DNA of 9,662 nt from the NCBI GenBank assembly GCA_030835065.1, contig JAUQWR010000419.1, positions 1-9,662 on the forward strand. Reading direction: 5' to 3'. Below, in pieces: positions 1 through 6,262 of this stretch; positions within the stretch are counted from its first letter, which is position 1, and each line of letters opens with the position of its first letter. Position numbers and translations under genes: made by a program. Source of the stretch: Candidatus Kapaibacterium sp. (lineage in GTDB: Bacteria > Bacteroidota > Ignavibacteria > Kapaibacteriales > UBA2268). Under the pieces are notes generated by a model. The model worked only from the letters and a program-made list of their open reading frames with translations, ran no database searches and was not told the DNA's origin.

Positions 1-126
1 CATTTCTTTTGGATTTTTTGCAAAGGAATACTCAGAGATGAATTCTCCGCTATGAAGAGTGTTGATTATTGGCTCAACATATTTTTGTTCTTCAGAAATG
101 AATAAAACTCTTAATAAGGAGTTCAT
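1..126 (-). CDS. Partial unidentified protein, N-terminus only (possibly receiver-like)
   Basis: The minus strand is open without a stop from an ATG at 126 to the window edge, giving the first 42 residues of a protein whose rest lies outside. The start is supported by a purine-rich AGGGAAGG (plus-strand 129-136 complement) directly upstream. The peptide opens with a short hydrophobic strand (LLRVLFIS) followed by acidic residues and a predicted helix. This resembles the first strand and helix of response-regulator receiver domains, as found at the front of some hybrid histidine kinases, but the usual acidic pair is only partly present (SEE). No catalytic motif is visible in so short a piece, so the function is unassigned. 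It is divergent from the S8 protease gene. Confidence 0.55.
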   Translation of the reverse strand, partial: MNSLLRVLFISEEQKYVEPIINTLHSGEFISEYSFAKNPKEM

Positions 127-338
127 TACCTTCCCTAATCATGCTGTAAAAATATCTTTTTAAAGTGTTAAATTACAATAATATTTTGAATTTTAAAAGA
201 AAATTGATTAGCAACAACTAAATTAGGGCATATTTTTGATAGCTTATAGCAGATTCAGATTTGCTAAGTAATTATTTATGTTTTATATCTGATTAAGAAT
301 TAATATTTTAGCAATAAAAATTATATGGGAGTAAAAAA
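127..338. other. AT-rich divergent intergenic region
   Basis: These 212 bases separate two divergent genes and must hold their promoters. On the plus strand, CAGATTTG at 256-263 is one base from the Bacteroidota -7 consensus TAnnTTTG, but the nearest upstream TTG (236-238) is 17 nt away instead of 19-20, so I do not call it a promoter. I see no RNA gene or strong inverted repeat here. Confidence 0.5.
327..331 (+). promoter_or_regulatory. Shine-Dalgarno site of the S8 protease gene
   Basis: GGGAG lies 7 nt before the ATG at 339 and fixes the start. It is noteworthy because several genes in this window have no such site. Confidence 0.7.
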
Positions 339-2516
339 ATGAGAAGAATTGTACTTACTAGTTTAATATTGATCTTTATTTGTTCTATCAATATATATTC
401 GCAATCAAAATTATCTGCATATTCTAAATTTATTGTCGATAAAAATATAGCTAATGCTAAATATGACAAGACATTAGAGACTATTAAGCTAAGAGGATTG
501 ATTAAAGTAAATCAAAAAATTGATGAAAACTATTTGAAATCAATGTCTTGTACAATTGGTACAAAAGCAGGTAATATCTGGACAATTAGCATTCCGGTAT
601 CTGCAGTGGAATTGATTGCAGTTCATGAGGGTATTGATTATATTGATTTAGATAAGCCAATAGTTCCCACTCTTTATAAAGCCAAGCAATCAAGTGCAGT
701 TGATAAAGTACATGCTGGTGATGGCATTAGCTCTTCACTAAAAGGGCGAAATGTGGTGGTTGGCATTGTCGATGCAGGATTTGAATACTCTCATCCAATG
801 TTTAGAGAGCAAGGAACAAATAATACAAGAATCAGAAAAGTCTGGGAATTGAAAAATGATGGCAACCCTCCTGATGCTTACGATTATGGCAACGAGTTGA
901 AAAACGAACAGGAAATACTATCCAAATCTTGCGATTTCGACTTTATGTCGCATGGATCGCATGTAGCCGGAATTGCTGCTGGTGTAGCTGTTGGCGAAGA
1001 CACACTTAATGGCGGAGTCGCTACAGAATCAGATCTTGTGTTTGTTGGGATACGCCCTGAGCCTAAAGAATGGGCGAATACAAGTATGAGCTCTATCGTT
1101 GATGCTTTTAATTATATATTCAAATATGCTGAACAACAAGGCAAACCAGCAGTAATTAATCTGAGCTGGGGTGCTAATATTGGCCCGCACGACGGAAAGT
1201 CTTTATTCAATCAAGCCTGCAATAATATGACTGGTCCGGGTAAAATCATTACTATATCTGCCGGAAACTCAGGCGATAATCGTACTCATTTTGGATTTAG
1301 CTTCAATGATAATGATACAATTGTCAAAACATTTATAAGTACAACTAATTTTGAAAATGTAGGTATGACCTGGGTAGATTTTTGGGGCGATGCTAATAAA
1401 ACTCCTGAAATTCAATTTCATACTTTTGATCAGGGAAAGAGCCAAGTCATTAATTCTTCGGAACATATTAAAATCGATAAGTCTGGTACAAATAAAATTG
1501 TTTTAATTGGATCAGATAATGATACTTGTATTATCGATCTTGCTTATAATAATTCTGAATATAATGGCAAACCACATATGTTTATAGATATACAATCAAA
1601 AACAAAAGATAAGCTGATGATGTCTATAAAAGATAAATCAGGTAATATTCATATGTGGAATGATTTGGTGAAAAATTATACCGGCTATGATGCGGAATTT
1701 ACGAGTTTAGGATATTCATGGGCTCGAGGTGGCAATACAGAATATATTGTAAATGACATTTCATTAGCTGATTCCGTTATATGTGTTGCTGCTTATGTGA
1801 GCTGGTCCAGATGGAAAAATCTTGATGGTAAGGATATTAAGTATTCTTCTTATTATCCACCTGAAACAATGGCTGGATTTTCGAGCGAAGGACCTCGTGT
1901 AGATGGGAAAATGAAACCAGATATTGCTGCTCCCGGAGCTTTCCTGCTTTCAGCTGTCAATTCATTAGATACTTTGCATTATAATCATTCTACTGAAAAG
2001 ACTTTTTTGAGCAGAAAATATACAGAAAATGAAAAAGATTATTATTTCGCATATGCTGCAGGAACTTCTATGTCTTCGCCTATGGCCGCCGGAATAATCG
2101 CATTGATGCTCGAAAAAAATCCCAAATTGGCAGTAGCTGATATTTTAAGAATTTTTGATTCGACAGCTGTCAAAGATGAATATTACCAAGATAACAATAA
2201 ATGGGGAAGAGGAAAGTTAAATGCTCATAGAGCTATTCTATTTATGGAAGATAAATTGTCTGTAGATCTATCAAACGACAACGATTTTAATGTTTATCCA
2301 AATCCGACAAAGGAGATGTTAAATATAGATTTAGCAATGCCTGGCGAATATAATAATATTGAAATATACGATATGTTTGGCAATAAACTCTATTCAGGAA
2401 TTAGCCAATCAGCAAAAATAACTATTAATGTATCAGATTTTTCAATCGGTACATATTTAATTAAAGTTGTAAATGGAAATAAAGAATTTAAGAAATTGAT
2501 TAATATTATAAGATAA
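339..2516 (+). CDS. Secreted subtilisin-like serine protease (peptidase S8) with T9SS sorting domain
   Basis: This is a 725-residue secreted serine endopeptidase of the subtilase family. A hydrophobic signal peptide covers about residues 1-21. Residues 25-120 look like a propeptide region. The triad is visible: Asp145 in VGIVDAGF, His205 in SHGSHVAG and Ser577 in GTSMSSP, with the oxyanion-hole Asn310 in SAGNSG. The conserved block GFSSEGPR...KPDIAAPG precedes the Ser motif. Between Asn310 and that block lies an insertion of about 200 residues, probably a beta-rich accessory domain. Residues 651-725 (starting NVYPNP, with GTYLIKV near the end) form a type A T9SS C-terminal sorting domain, so the enzyme is expected to cross the outer membrane and be released or anchored at the surface. 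It converges with another T9SS cargo gene. The substrate cannot be told from sequence. Confidence 0.95.
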   Translation: MRRIVLTSLILIFICSINIYSQSKLSAYSKFIVDKNIANAKYDKTLETIKLRGLIKVNQKIDENYLKSMSCTIGTKAGNIWTISIPVSAVELIAVHEGIDYIDLDKPIVPTLYKAKQSSAVDKVHAGDGISSSLKGRNVVVGIVDAGFEYSHPMFREQGTNNTRIRKVWELKNDGNPPDAYDYGNELKNEQEILSKSCDFDFMSHGSHVAGIAAGVAVGEDTLNGGVATESDLVFVGIRPEPKEWANTSMSSIVDAFNYIFKYAEQQGKPAVINLSWGANIGPHDGKSLFNQACNNMTGPGKIITISAGNSGDNRTHFGFSFNDNDTIVKTFISTTNFENVGMTWVDFWGDANKTPEIQFHTFDQGKSQVINSSEHIKIDKSGTNKIVLIGSDNDTCIIDLAYNNSEYNGKPHMFIDIQSKTKDKLMMSIKDKSGNIHMWNDLVKNYTGYDAEFTSLGYSWARGGNTEYIVNDISLADSVICVAAYVSWSRWKNLDGKDIKYSSYYPPETMAGFSSEGPRVDGKMKPDIAAPGAFLLSAVNSLDTLHYNHSTEKTFLSRKYTENEKDYYFAYAAGTSMSSPMAAGIIALMLEKNPKLAVADILRIFDSTAVKDEYYQDNNKWGRGKLNAHRAILFMEDKLSVDLSNDNDFNVYPNPTKEMLNIDLAMPGEYNNIEIYDMFGNKLYSGISQSAKITINVSDFSIGTYLIKVVNGNKEFKKLINIIR

Positions 2517-2532
2517 TTTTGAAATAATAAAA

Positions 2533-2589
2533 TCAGGATCTAATTAATAGCAGAAATCAAAAAAAAGCTGCAAATAAATTAGATCCTGA
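2533..2589. terminator. Bidirectional terminator hairpin between convergent genes
   Basis: The 13-bp arms 2533-2545 (TCAGGATCTAATT) and 2577-2589 (AATTAGATCCTGA) are perfectly complementary. Inside, GCAG (2550-2553) can pair with CTGC (2568-2571). On the minus strand the stem is followed by TTTTATTATTT, a good U-tract for the glycoside hydrolase transcript. On the plus strand the downstream T content is weaker, so termination of the protease transcript here is less certain. Confidence 0.75.
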
Positions 2590-2593
2590 ATCT

Positions 2594-2618
2594 TTAAATA
2601 ATTAAAAGAATTATTTAA
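2594..2618. repeat. AT-only inverted repeat at the 3' end of the hydrolase gene
   Basis: TTAAATAATT (2594-2603) and AATTATTTAA (2609-2618) are perfect 10-bp complements around a 5-nt loop, overlapping the TAA stop of the minus-strand gene. Being only A/T it is a weak hairpin. It may add to termination of the plus-strand protease transcript, or be chance in AT-rich DNA. Confidence 0.4.
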
Positions 2619-4518
2619 TAATATTAAAGCCTTTAATAATTTTATTTGATTTATTTCTTGCAATAATGTAGTAAGAACCAGAATTAAAATGTTTTAAGTC
2701 AATATTTAATAAGCTGGATTCATTAGGAAAATGATAAGTTTCAAGAAGTTTGCCTAAAGCATTGTATAAATCCAAAGTAAAATCAGTATCAAAACTATTA
2801 TAAGACTCAATAAAAAGATTGTCGATAGCAGGATTAGGATACAACTCAATTAGTGGCTCTTTGTTATTGGATAAATTGGAATCATCATTTCTCATGACCA
2901 CAAGTATTTTTGCATTTGTATCAGGAGGTGTAAATTCAAGATCGTTCAAATTTGTTTGATCCATAATCAATATTTCTGATTCAGTCAAATCATTTGGTTC
3001 GACCCACTTATAAGAAAAATTACGTTTGACTAAAGAGGCAAGATTGAACCTGCCCTTTGGTACACCAGATGGAAAATATGCAGCGAAATAATAATCACTT
3101 GCGCAAGATGCAATTACTTTTTCTTCACTTTTGCGATTTTGTAATTCTAAACATGGAATGATATTGGGCCAGCCGATAGATAAAGAAAAGTCTTTAACTA
3201 ATTTAATCTGGCTTGAACTAGGAAGAAAAATTACAGAATCTATTGTGTATCTTGGTTCGAGTCCGACTTTCAGATTTGGAGAATACCAATTGAAAATGCC
3301 ATTGGCACTGTAGCTTAAACCAACAATTGCACCAGAAAATATACTTTCATACATAGCTTTTCTGACATCGCTATATTCGATTCTTATTTTTTTATAATCG
3401 TCTCTAAATTCGTATAAATCTTCGAATGAAGGTTCTAGATTTATAGCAGGTTTTGTTGGATGATTATTCCAAGCTTTTTGAGCACCTTTCCAAGAGTAAT
3501 CTATACCAATAATATGCCCGCTCTGATATGTATGAAAATCTAGCCAATCTGAGTTTGGAAAAAAGTCATAAGTACCAGTATAACCCATTGAATGAGAGGT
3601 AATCAACTGGTAGCCACCGGAATATGATTGCAATATATATGCCCATTTAGTCCAAAAATCCTTACTACCCGGACGATTGTAATTGCAATCGCCACCAACT
3701 ATCCAAATAATATTATTAGCAGCATATCTAGCTGCGCAGTATTTTGCATAGTCATAAGATTTTTGTTTTTCGAAACACAAAGGAAACCAAGTAGGTTCGA
3801 AGTTAGCTTCTGAAATTCCACCCCAAAGAGGAGTAAGAAAAACAACCATACCGCTATCGTTAATGGTATTTATACACCAATCTACGTATTCAAAGAATTC
3901 CGGATTAATTCGATTTTCTTTATAATTAGAAAATAGAGTGATGCCGGAGCGAATAGAATCGCCCCATTCATAAAATGTATCCATAATAACAAGGCTTACA
4001 GAATTGAAACCTTTAGATTTCCTGTCGCTGAGATAATTAATTACTTCATCTTTAAGCGAAGACAAAGGTAGCCGCCAGGCTATTTCGTTGACAATAAACA
4101 AAGGATCGCCGTTTTCATGCATCAAATATCTTTTGTTGGGAGAAATTCGTGGAATACCTTTTTGTATAAAATCATTATTACTAGGATTATCGACAACAAT
4201 AAAATTGCCTGATTTATTTGTTAAAAATGTATCAAGAGGGTTTTCAGAATGAAGAGTCCAAGACCATTTTCCAAGTTCTCTTGGCATAAATCTTACTTTA
4301 AATATATTAGAACCAGCCCAAAATCCATAAACTTTAAATTTGGAATTATTGTCTGAGCAAAATTCAACGAAGAATTTTGAATCAGAATAAGGATTGGAAT
4401 AATCAAAGTGTGATTTGAAAGTTAATTCGAATCTTGAATAAATTTCTACTTGGGTTTCGCTAGAATAACTGATAAAGAAAGCTGATAAAAAAATAAAGAT
4501 AAGCAGAAATAATCTCAT
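2611..4518 (-). CDS. Secreted DUF5060/DUF4038 glycoside hydrolase (GH140/apiosidase-like) with T9SS sorting domain
   Basis: This is a predicted secreted glycoside hydrolase of 635 residues. I chose the ATG at 4518 because a signal peptide (MRLFLLIFIFLSAFF) starts there and GGTGAGG lies just upstream. The reading frame stays open to 4722, but that extension is only Phe/Leu-rich translation of an A-rich intergenic strand. Domains in order: a beta-sandwich like DUF5060 (about residues 22-110), then a TIM-barrel like DUF4038/apiosidase-like enzymes (about 125-430; INE-AWRLP, SDRKSKGFN, GGDCNYN, LDFHTYQSGH, NLEPSFED). A probable C-terminal beta-domain follows, then a type A T9SS domain with YPNP at 560-563. 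By analogy with GH140, Asp277 (GGD) and Glu362 (NLEP) are the likely catalytic acids; this is inference. The substrate may be a branched plant or algal polysaccharide side chain, but family-level assignment is as far as the sequence goes. Confidence 0.87.
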   Translation of the reverse strand: MRLFLLIFIFLSAFFISYSSETQVEIYSRFELTFKSHFDYSNPYSDSKFFVEFCSDNNSKFKVYGFWAGSNIFKVRFMPRELGKWSWTLHSENPLDTFLTNKSGNFIVVDNPSNNDFIQKGIPRISPNKRYLMHENGDPLFIVNEIAWRLPLSSLKDEVINYLSDRKSKGFNSVSLVIMDTFYEWGDSIRSGITLFSNYKENRINPEFFEYVDWCINTINDSGMVVFLTPLWGGISEANFEPTWFPLCFEKQKSYDYAKYCAARYAANNIIWIVGGDCNYNRPGSKDFWTKWAYILQSYSGGYQLITSHSMGYTGTYDFFPNSDWLDFHTYQSGHIIGIDYSWKGAQKAWNNHPTKPAINLEPSFEDLYEFRDDYKKIRIEYSDVRKAMYESIFSGAIVGLSYSANGIFNWYSPNLKVGLEPRYTIDSVIFLPSSSQIKLVKDFSLSIGWPNIIPCLELQNRKSEEKVIASCASDYYFAAYFPSGVPKGRFNLASLVKRNFSYKWVEPNDLTESEILIMDQTNLNDLEFTPPDTNAKILVVMRNDDSNLSNNKEPLIELYPNPAIDNLFIESYNSFDTDFTLDLYNALGKLLETYHFPNESSLLNIDLKHFNSGSYYIIARNKSNKIIKGFNIIK

Positions 4519-4739
4519 AAACCTCACCATAATATAATATAGGAACGTAAAATAATAATAAATCCAAGAGCAAACAAACAAAAAATTTGTTAAAAAAGGA
4601 TAAAAAAGGAAGGAAGAAATGAGATAGAGTGAGAATAAGCAAAGAAAACAAGCAATGATGTAAATCAAGAAAAATAGAAAGTTTAGGAAAAGGCAAAAGA
4701 AGTTGTTAAAGAAAAAAAACAAAAAATAAAAATTTTTTA

Positions 4740-4769
4740 TTGTAATGTGGAAAAATATTCTTAAATTTG
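4740..4769 (+). promoter_or_regulatory. Upstream promoter (P1) of the tRNA operon, Bacteroidota type, rrn-like
   Basis: TTG at 4740-4742 and TAAATTTG at 4762-4769 are separated by 19 nt, matching the Bacteroidota primary-sigma pattern TTG-N19-TAnnTTTG. The bases just after (CGTCCC) are GC-rich in an AT-rich setting, as in stringently controlled rRNA promoters. Transcription would start near 4776, about 110 nt before tRNA-Tyr. Confidence 0.65.
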
Positions 4770-4783
4770 CGTCCCTAAATAAT

Positions 4784-4795
4784 GTTCTTTGACAA
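4784..4795 (+). promoter_or_regulatory. boxA-like antitermination motif in the tRNA leader
   Basis: GTTCTTTGACAA closely resembles the boxA of bacterial rRNA leaders (E. coli GCTCTTTAACA), the RNA site for NusB-NusE. It would sit roughly 8-20 nt into the P1 transcript. Antitermination is inferred from similarity and position. Confidence 0.55.
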
Positions 4796-4800
4796 AATGA

Positions 4801-4844
4801 GCAAGAAAAGAAAAAAAGTAAAAAAAACTAAAAAATTTTCTTGC
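4801..4844 (+). repeat. Leader inverted repeat just after boxA
   Basis: GCAAGAAAA (4801-4809) and TTTTCTTGC (4836-4844) are perfect 9-bp complements around a 26-nt A-rich loop. In a P1 transcript this would form a hairpin directly 3' of boxA. Its right arm also contains the TTG of promoter P2. Confidence 0.5.
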
Positions 4845-4871
4845 ATAGAATAAAAAAATAGCTTAATTTTG
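4841..4871 (+). promoter_or_regulatory. Proximal promoter (P2) of the tRNA operon, Bacteroidota type
   Basis: TTG at 4841-4843 and TAATTTTG at 4864-4871 are 20 nt apart, matching TTG-N20-TAnnTTTG. The expected start near 4877-4880 is only about 7-10 nt before mature tRNA-Tyr, typical for a tRNA promoter. Confidence 0.65.
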
Positions 4872-4886
4872 TAAGCTCAAATGTGG

Positions 4887-4970
4887 GGGCAGGTACCGAA
4901 GCGGTCAACCGGGGCAGACTGTAAATCTGCTGGGCTACGCCCTACGGAGGTTCGAATCCTTCCCTGCCCA
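4887..4970 (+). tRNA. tRNA-Tyr (GTA)
   Basis: The acceptor stem GGGCAGG pairs perfectly with CCTGCCC (4963-4969), with discriminator A at 4970. TA occupies positions 8-9, the D arm is CCGAAGCGG, the anticodon loop CTGTAAA sits on a 5-bp stem (4914-4918/4926-4930), and the anticodon is GTA at 4921-4923. A long variable arm marks a class II tRNA, and the T loop is TTCGAAT. The 3' CCA is not encoded. It is first in the five-tRNA cluster, directly after promoter P2. Confidence 0.97.
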
Positions 4971-4988
4971 CAAAATAAATCGAGAAGT

Positions 4989-5061
4989 GCGGGAGTAGCT
5001 CAGTTGGTAGAGCATCAGCCTTCCAAGCTGAGGGTCGCGGGTTCGAGTCTCGTCTCCCGCT
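4989..5061 (+). tRNA. tRNA-Gly (TCC)
   Basis: Acceptor GCGGGAG pairs with CTCCCGC (5054-5060), with discriminator T as is usual for bacterial tRNA-Gly. The anticodon loop CTTCCAA is closed by TCAGC/GCTGA, giving anticodon TCC at 5022-5024. CCA is not encoded. It differs from the downstream tRNA-Gly(CCC) at 8 of 73 positions. Confidence 0.97.
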
Positions 5062-5096
5062 CGAAAAATAGCAATACAAGATTAGAGCTATCAAGG

Positions 5097-5125
5097 AAAG
5101 CGATATACAAATATCCGCTTTTTTT
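5097..5125 (+). terminator. Terminator-like hairpin between the two tRNA-Gly genes
   Basis: AAAGCGATAT (5097-5106) pairs with ATAT (5111-5114) and CGCTTT (5116-5121) around an ACAA loop with one bulged C, followed by a run of seven T (5119-5125). The next tRNA begins only 13 nt later and I see no good promoter between, so this may be an intra-operon attenuator or a processing hairpin rather than an operon end. Confidence 0.55.
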
Positions 5126-5138
5126 GTCTTTGTAAGAC

Positions 5139-5211
5139 GCGGGAATAGCTCAGCTGGTAGAGCATCAGCTTCCCAAGCTGAGGGCCGCGGGTTCGAATCC
5201 CGTTTCCCGCT
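5139..5211 (+). tRNA. tRNA-Gly (CCC)
   Basis: Acceptor GCGGGAA pairs with TTCCCGC (5204-5210), with discriminator T. The anticodon loop TTCCCAA on stem TCAGC/GCTGA gives CCC at 5172-5174. It is a close paralogue of the preceding tRNA-Gly(TCC); the 7/66 pair changes together (G-C to A-T), so both copies look functional. CCA is not encoded. Confidence 0.96.
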
Positions 5212-5223
5212 CTCAGAAGGTAT

Positions 5224-5296
5224 GCTGATGTAGCTCAGTAGGTAGAGCACATCCTTGGTAAGGATGAGGTCACCGGTTCAATCCCGGTCATCAGCT
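5224..5296 (+). tRNA. tRNA-Thr (GGT)
   Basis: Acceptor GCTGATG pairs with CATCAGC (5289-5295), with discriminator T. The anticodon loop TTGGTAA on stem CATCC/GGATG gives GGT at 5257-5259, and the T arm is ACCGG-TTCAATC-CCGGT. CCA is not encoded. Confidence 0.97.
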
Positions 5297-5317
5297 CGAA
5301 AGCAAAGAAATAAACAC

Positions 5318-5390
5318 ACGGGTGTAGCTCAATTGGTAGAGTGGCGGTCTCCAAAACCGTAGGCTGTGGGTTCGAGTCCTACCACCCGTG
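5318..5390 (+). tRNA. tRNA-Trp (CCA)
   Basis: Acceptor ACGGGTG pairs with CACCCGT (5383-5389), with discriminator G as expected for tRNA-Trp. The anticodon loop CTCCAAA gives CCA at 5351-5353. The 3' CCA is not encoded. A tRNA-Trp just before secE is a common arrangement in Bacteroidota and relatives. Confidence 0.97.
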
Positions 5391-5407
5391 CTAAACAAAT
5401 TAAGGTT

Positions 5408-5436
5408 AAGCTTGGCGCTTAGCCGAGCTTTTTTTT
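5408..5436 (+). terminator. Terminator hairpin between tRNA-Trp and secE
   Basis: AAGCTTGGC (5408-5416) and GCCGAGCTT (5422-5430) form a 9-bp stem with one G-U pair around a 5-nt loop, followed by eight T (5429-5436). It has the full form of an intrinsic terminator yet ends 19 nt before the secE ATG, with no visible secE promoter in between. Confidence 0.8.
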
Positions 5437-5455
5437 ATTTTCGGTTTCGTGAGTT

Positions 5456-5638
5456 ATGGTAGCTAAAATTAAAAAGTTCGTCGGCGACGTTGTTGCTGAA
5501 ATGAAAAAGGTTGCTTGGCCAAATAAAGAACAATTAAAAGAATCAACAACTGTGGTTGTTGTTGTGTCGTTGATACTGACTTTGATTGTTTTTGTTATTG
5601 ATCAAGTGATGACATTCGCAATGAAGGCTGTTTATTAA
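5456..5638 (+). CDS. secE: Preprotein translocase subunit SecE
   Basis: SecE is the small essential clamp subunit of the SecYEG channel in the inner membrane. The 60-residue protein has the short single-span form common outside gamma-proteobacteria. The conserved amphipathic stretch EMKKVAWPNKEQLKEST (about 15-31) is followed by one transmembrane helix (about 32-53). Its place directly before nusG is the standard order. No Shine-Dalgarno is seen before the ATG, and a terminator hairpin lies immediately upstream, so expression probably depends on readthrough from the tRNA operon or an unseen promoter. Confidence 0.97.
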   Translation: MVAKIKKFVGDVVAEMKKVAWPNKEQLKESTTVVVVVSLILTLIVFVIDQVMTFAMKAVY

Positions 5639-5658
5639 TATTAATACAAAATCAGAAA

Positions 5659-6225
5659 ATGGCAGAACAGATAGAAAATACCACTCAGGTAGAATTTAAA
5701 TGGTATGCATTGCGTACATTTACAGGCCATGAATCAAGAGTAAAGACTTCGATCGAGATTGAAGTCAAGAGATTGAGTCTTGGCGATAGAATAAAAGAAG
5801 TGATAATACCGCAAGAAACGGTATTTGAAGTAAGAAACGGCAAGCGCAGAACGAAAGTTAAGAACTTTCTTCCGGGCTATATTGTCGTTCATGCCTGTTT
5901 GGATAAAAAAGTAATTGATGTTCTGACTAATCTTCCTTCGGTAGTTGCATTTGTTGGTCGCAAAAACGAACCAACTGCACTCCAAAAAGCCGAAATCGAT
6001 AGGATTATTGGCAGAGTCGAAGAACGCAAAGATATTCAAACAATCGAAACTACTTTCCAAGTGGGCGACCCAGTGAAAGTAATTGATGGTCCGTTTAATA
6101 CTTTTAGCGGCACTATTAAAGAAATTAATTACGAAAAACAAAAAATGAAGGTAGAAGTTGGTATTTTAGGCAGAAAAACACCTGTCGAACTCGACTTCAG
6201 CCAAGTTGAATTAGAAAATCATTAA
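5659..6225 (+). CDS. nusG: Transcription termination/antitermination factor NusG
   Basis: NusG binds RNA polymerase through its N-terminal domain and links it to Rho or to ribosomal S10 through its KOW domain. The 188-residue product fits the family (E. coli 181). The NGN domain covers about residues 12-120, with KWYALRTFTGHE at the start and the FLPGYI motif at 70-75. The KOW domain begins near FQVGDPVKVIDGPF (133-146). It lies 20 nt after secE with no terminator between, so the two are co-transcribed. A strong terminator follows. NusG is also part of boxA-dependent antitermination complexes, relevant to the boxA-like motif upstream. Confidence 0.98.
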   Translation: MAEQIENTTQVEFKWYALRTFTGHESRVKTSIEIEVKRLSLGDRIKEVIIPQETVFEVRNGKRRTKVKNFLPGYIVVHACLDKKVIDVLTNLPSVVAFVGRKNEPTALQKAEIDRIIGRVEERKDIQTIETTFQVGDPVKVIDGPFNTFSGTIKEINYEKQKMKVEVGILGRKTPVELDFSQVELENH

Positions 6226-6229
6226 GAAT

Positions 6230-6262
6230 TTCGGATAAGCAGCAGCTTATCTGAATTTTTTT
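6230..6262 (+). terminator. Intrinsic terminator after nusG
   Basis: TTCGGATAAGC (6230-6240) pairs with GCTTATCTGAA (6245-6255), 11 bp with one G-U, around an AGCA loop, followed by seven T (6256-6262). It starts 4 nt after the nusG stop codon and separates secE-nusG from the ribosomal protein genes. Confidence 0.85.

Larger units (their letters stand above)
4519..4886. other. Divergent control region between the hydrolase gene and the tRNA cluster
   Basis: This 368-nt stretch is very A-rich on the plus strand and holds no gene. Its right half carries the tandem promoters, the boxA-like motif and the leader hairpin listed separately. In its left half (4531-4735) I found no convincing promoter for the minus-strand hydrolase gene. 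Confidence 0.7.

Noticed and set aside
4519..4722. 68-residue N-terminal extension of the glycoside hydrolase
   Set aside because: It is Phe/Leu-rich because the DNA strand is T-rich. A proper signal peptide with an upstream GGTGAGG begins at 4518.
5125..5132. TGTCTTTG as a -7 element for tRNA-Gly(CCC)
   Set aside because: It has one mismatch to TAnnTTTG, and no TTG lies 19-20 nt upstream.
4881..5135. Plus-strand ORF of 84 codons across the tRNA genes
   Set aside because: It is a translation of tRNA-Tyr and tRNA-Gly themselves and has no independent coding signal.
4942..5250. Minus-strand ORF of 102 codons with RDSNPRPSAW-like repeats
   Set aside because: This is the well-known false protein produced by reading tRNA genes antisense; it coincides with the Tyr and two Gly tRNAs.
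5734..6141. Minus-strand ORF of 135 codons inside nusG
   Set aside because: It is fully antisense to the well-conserved nusG, with no recognisable protein features.
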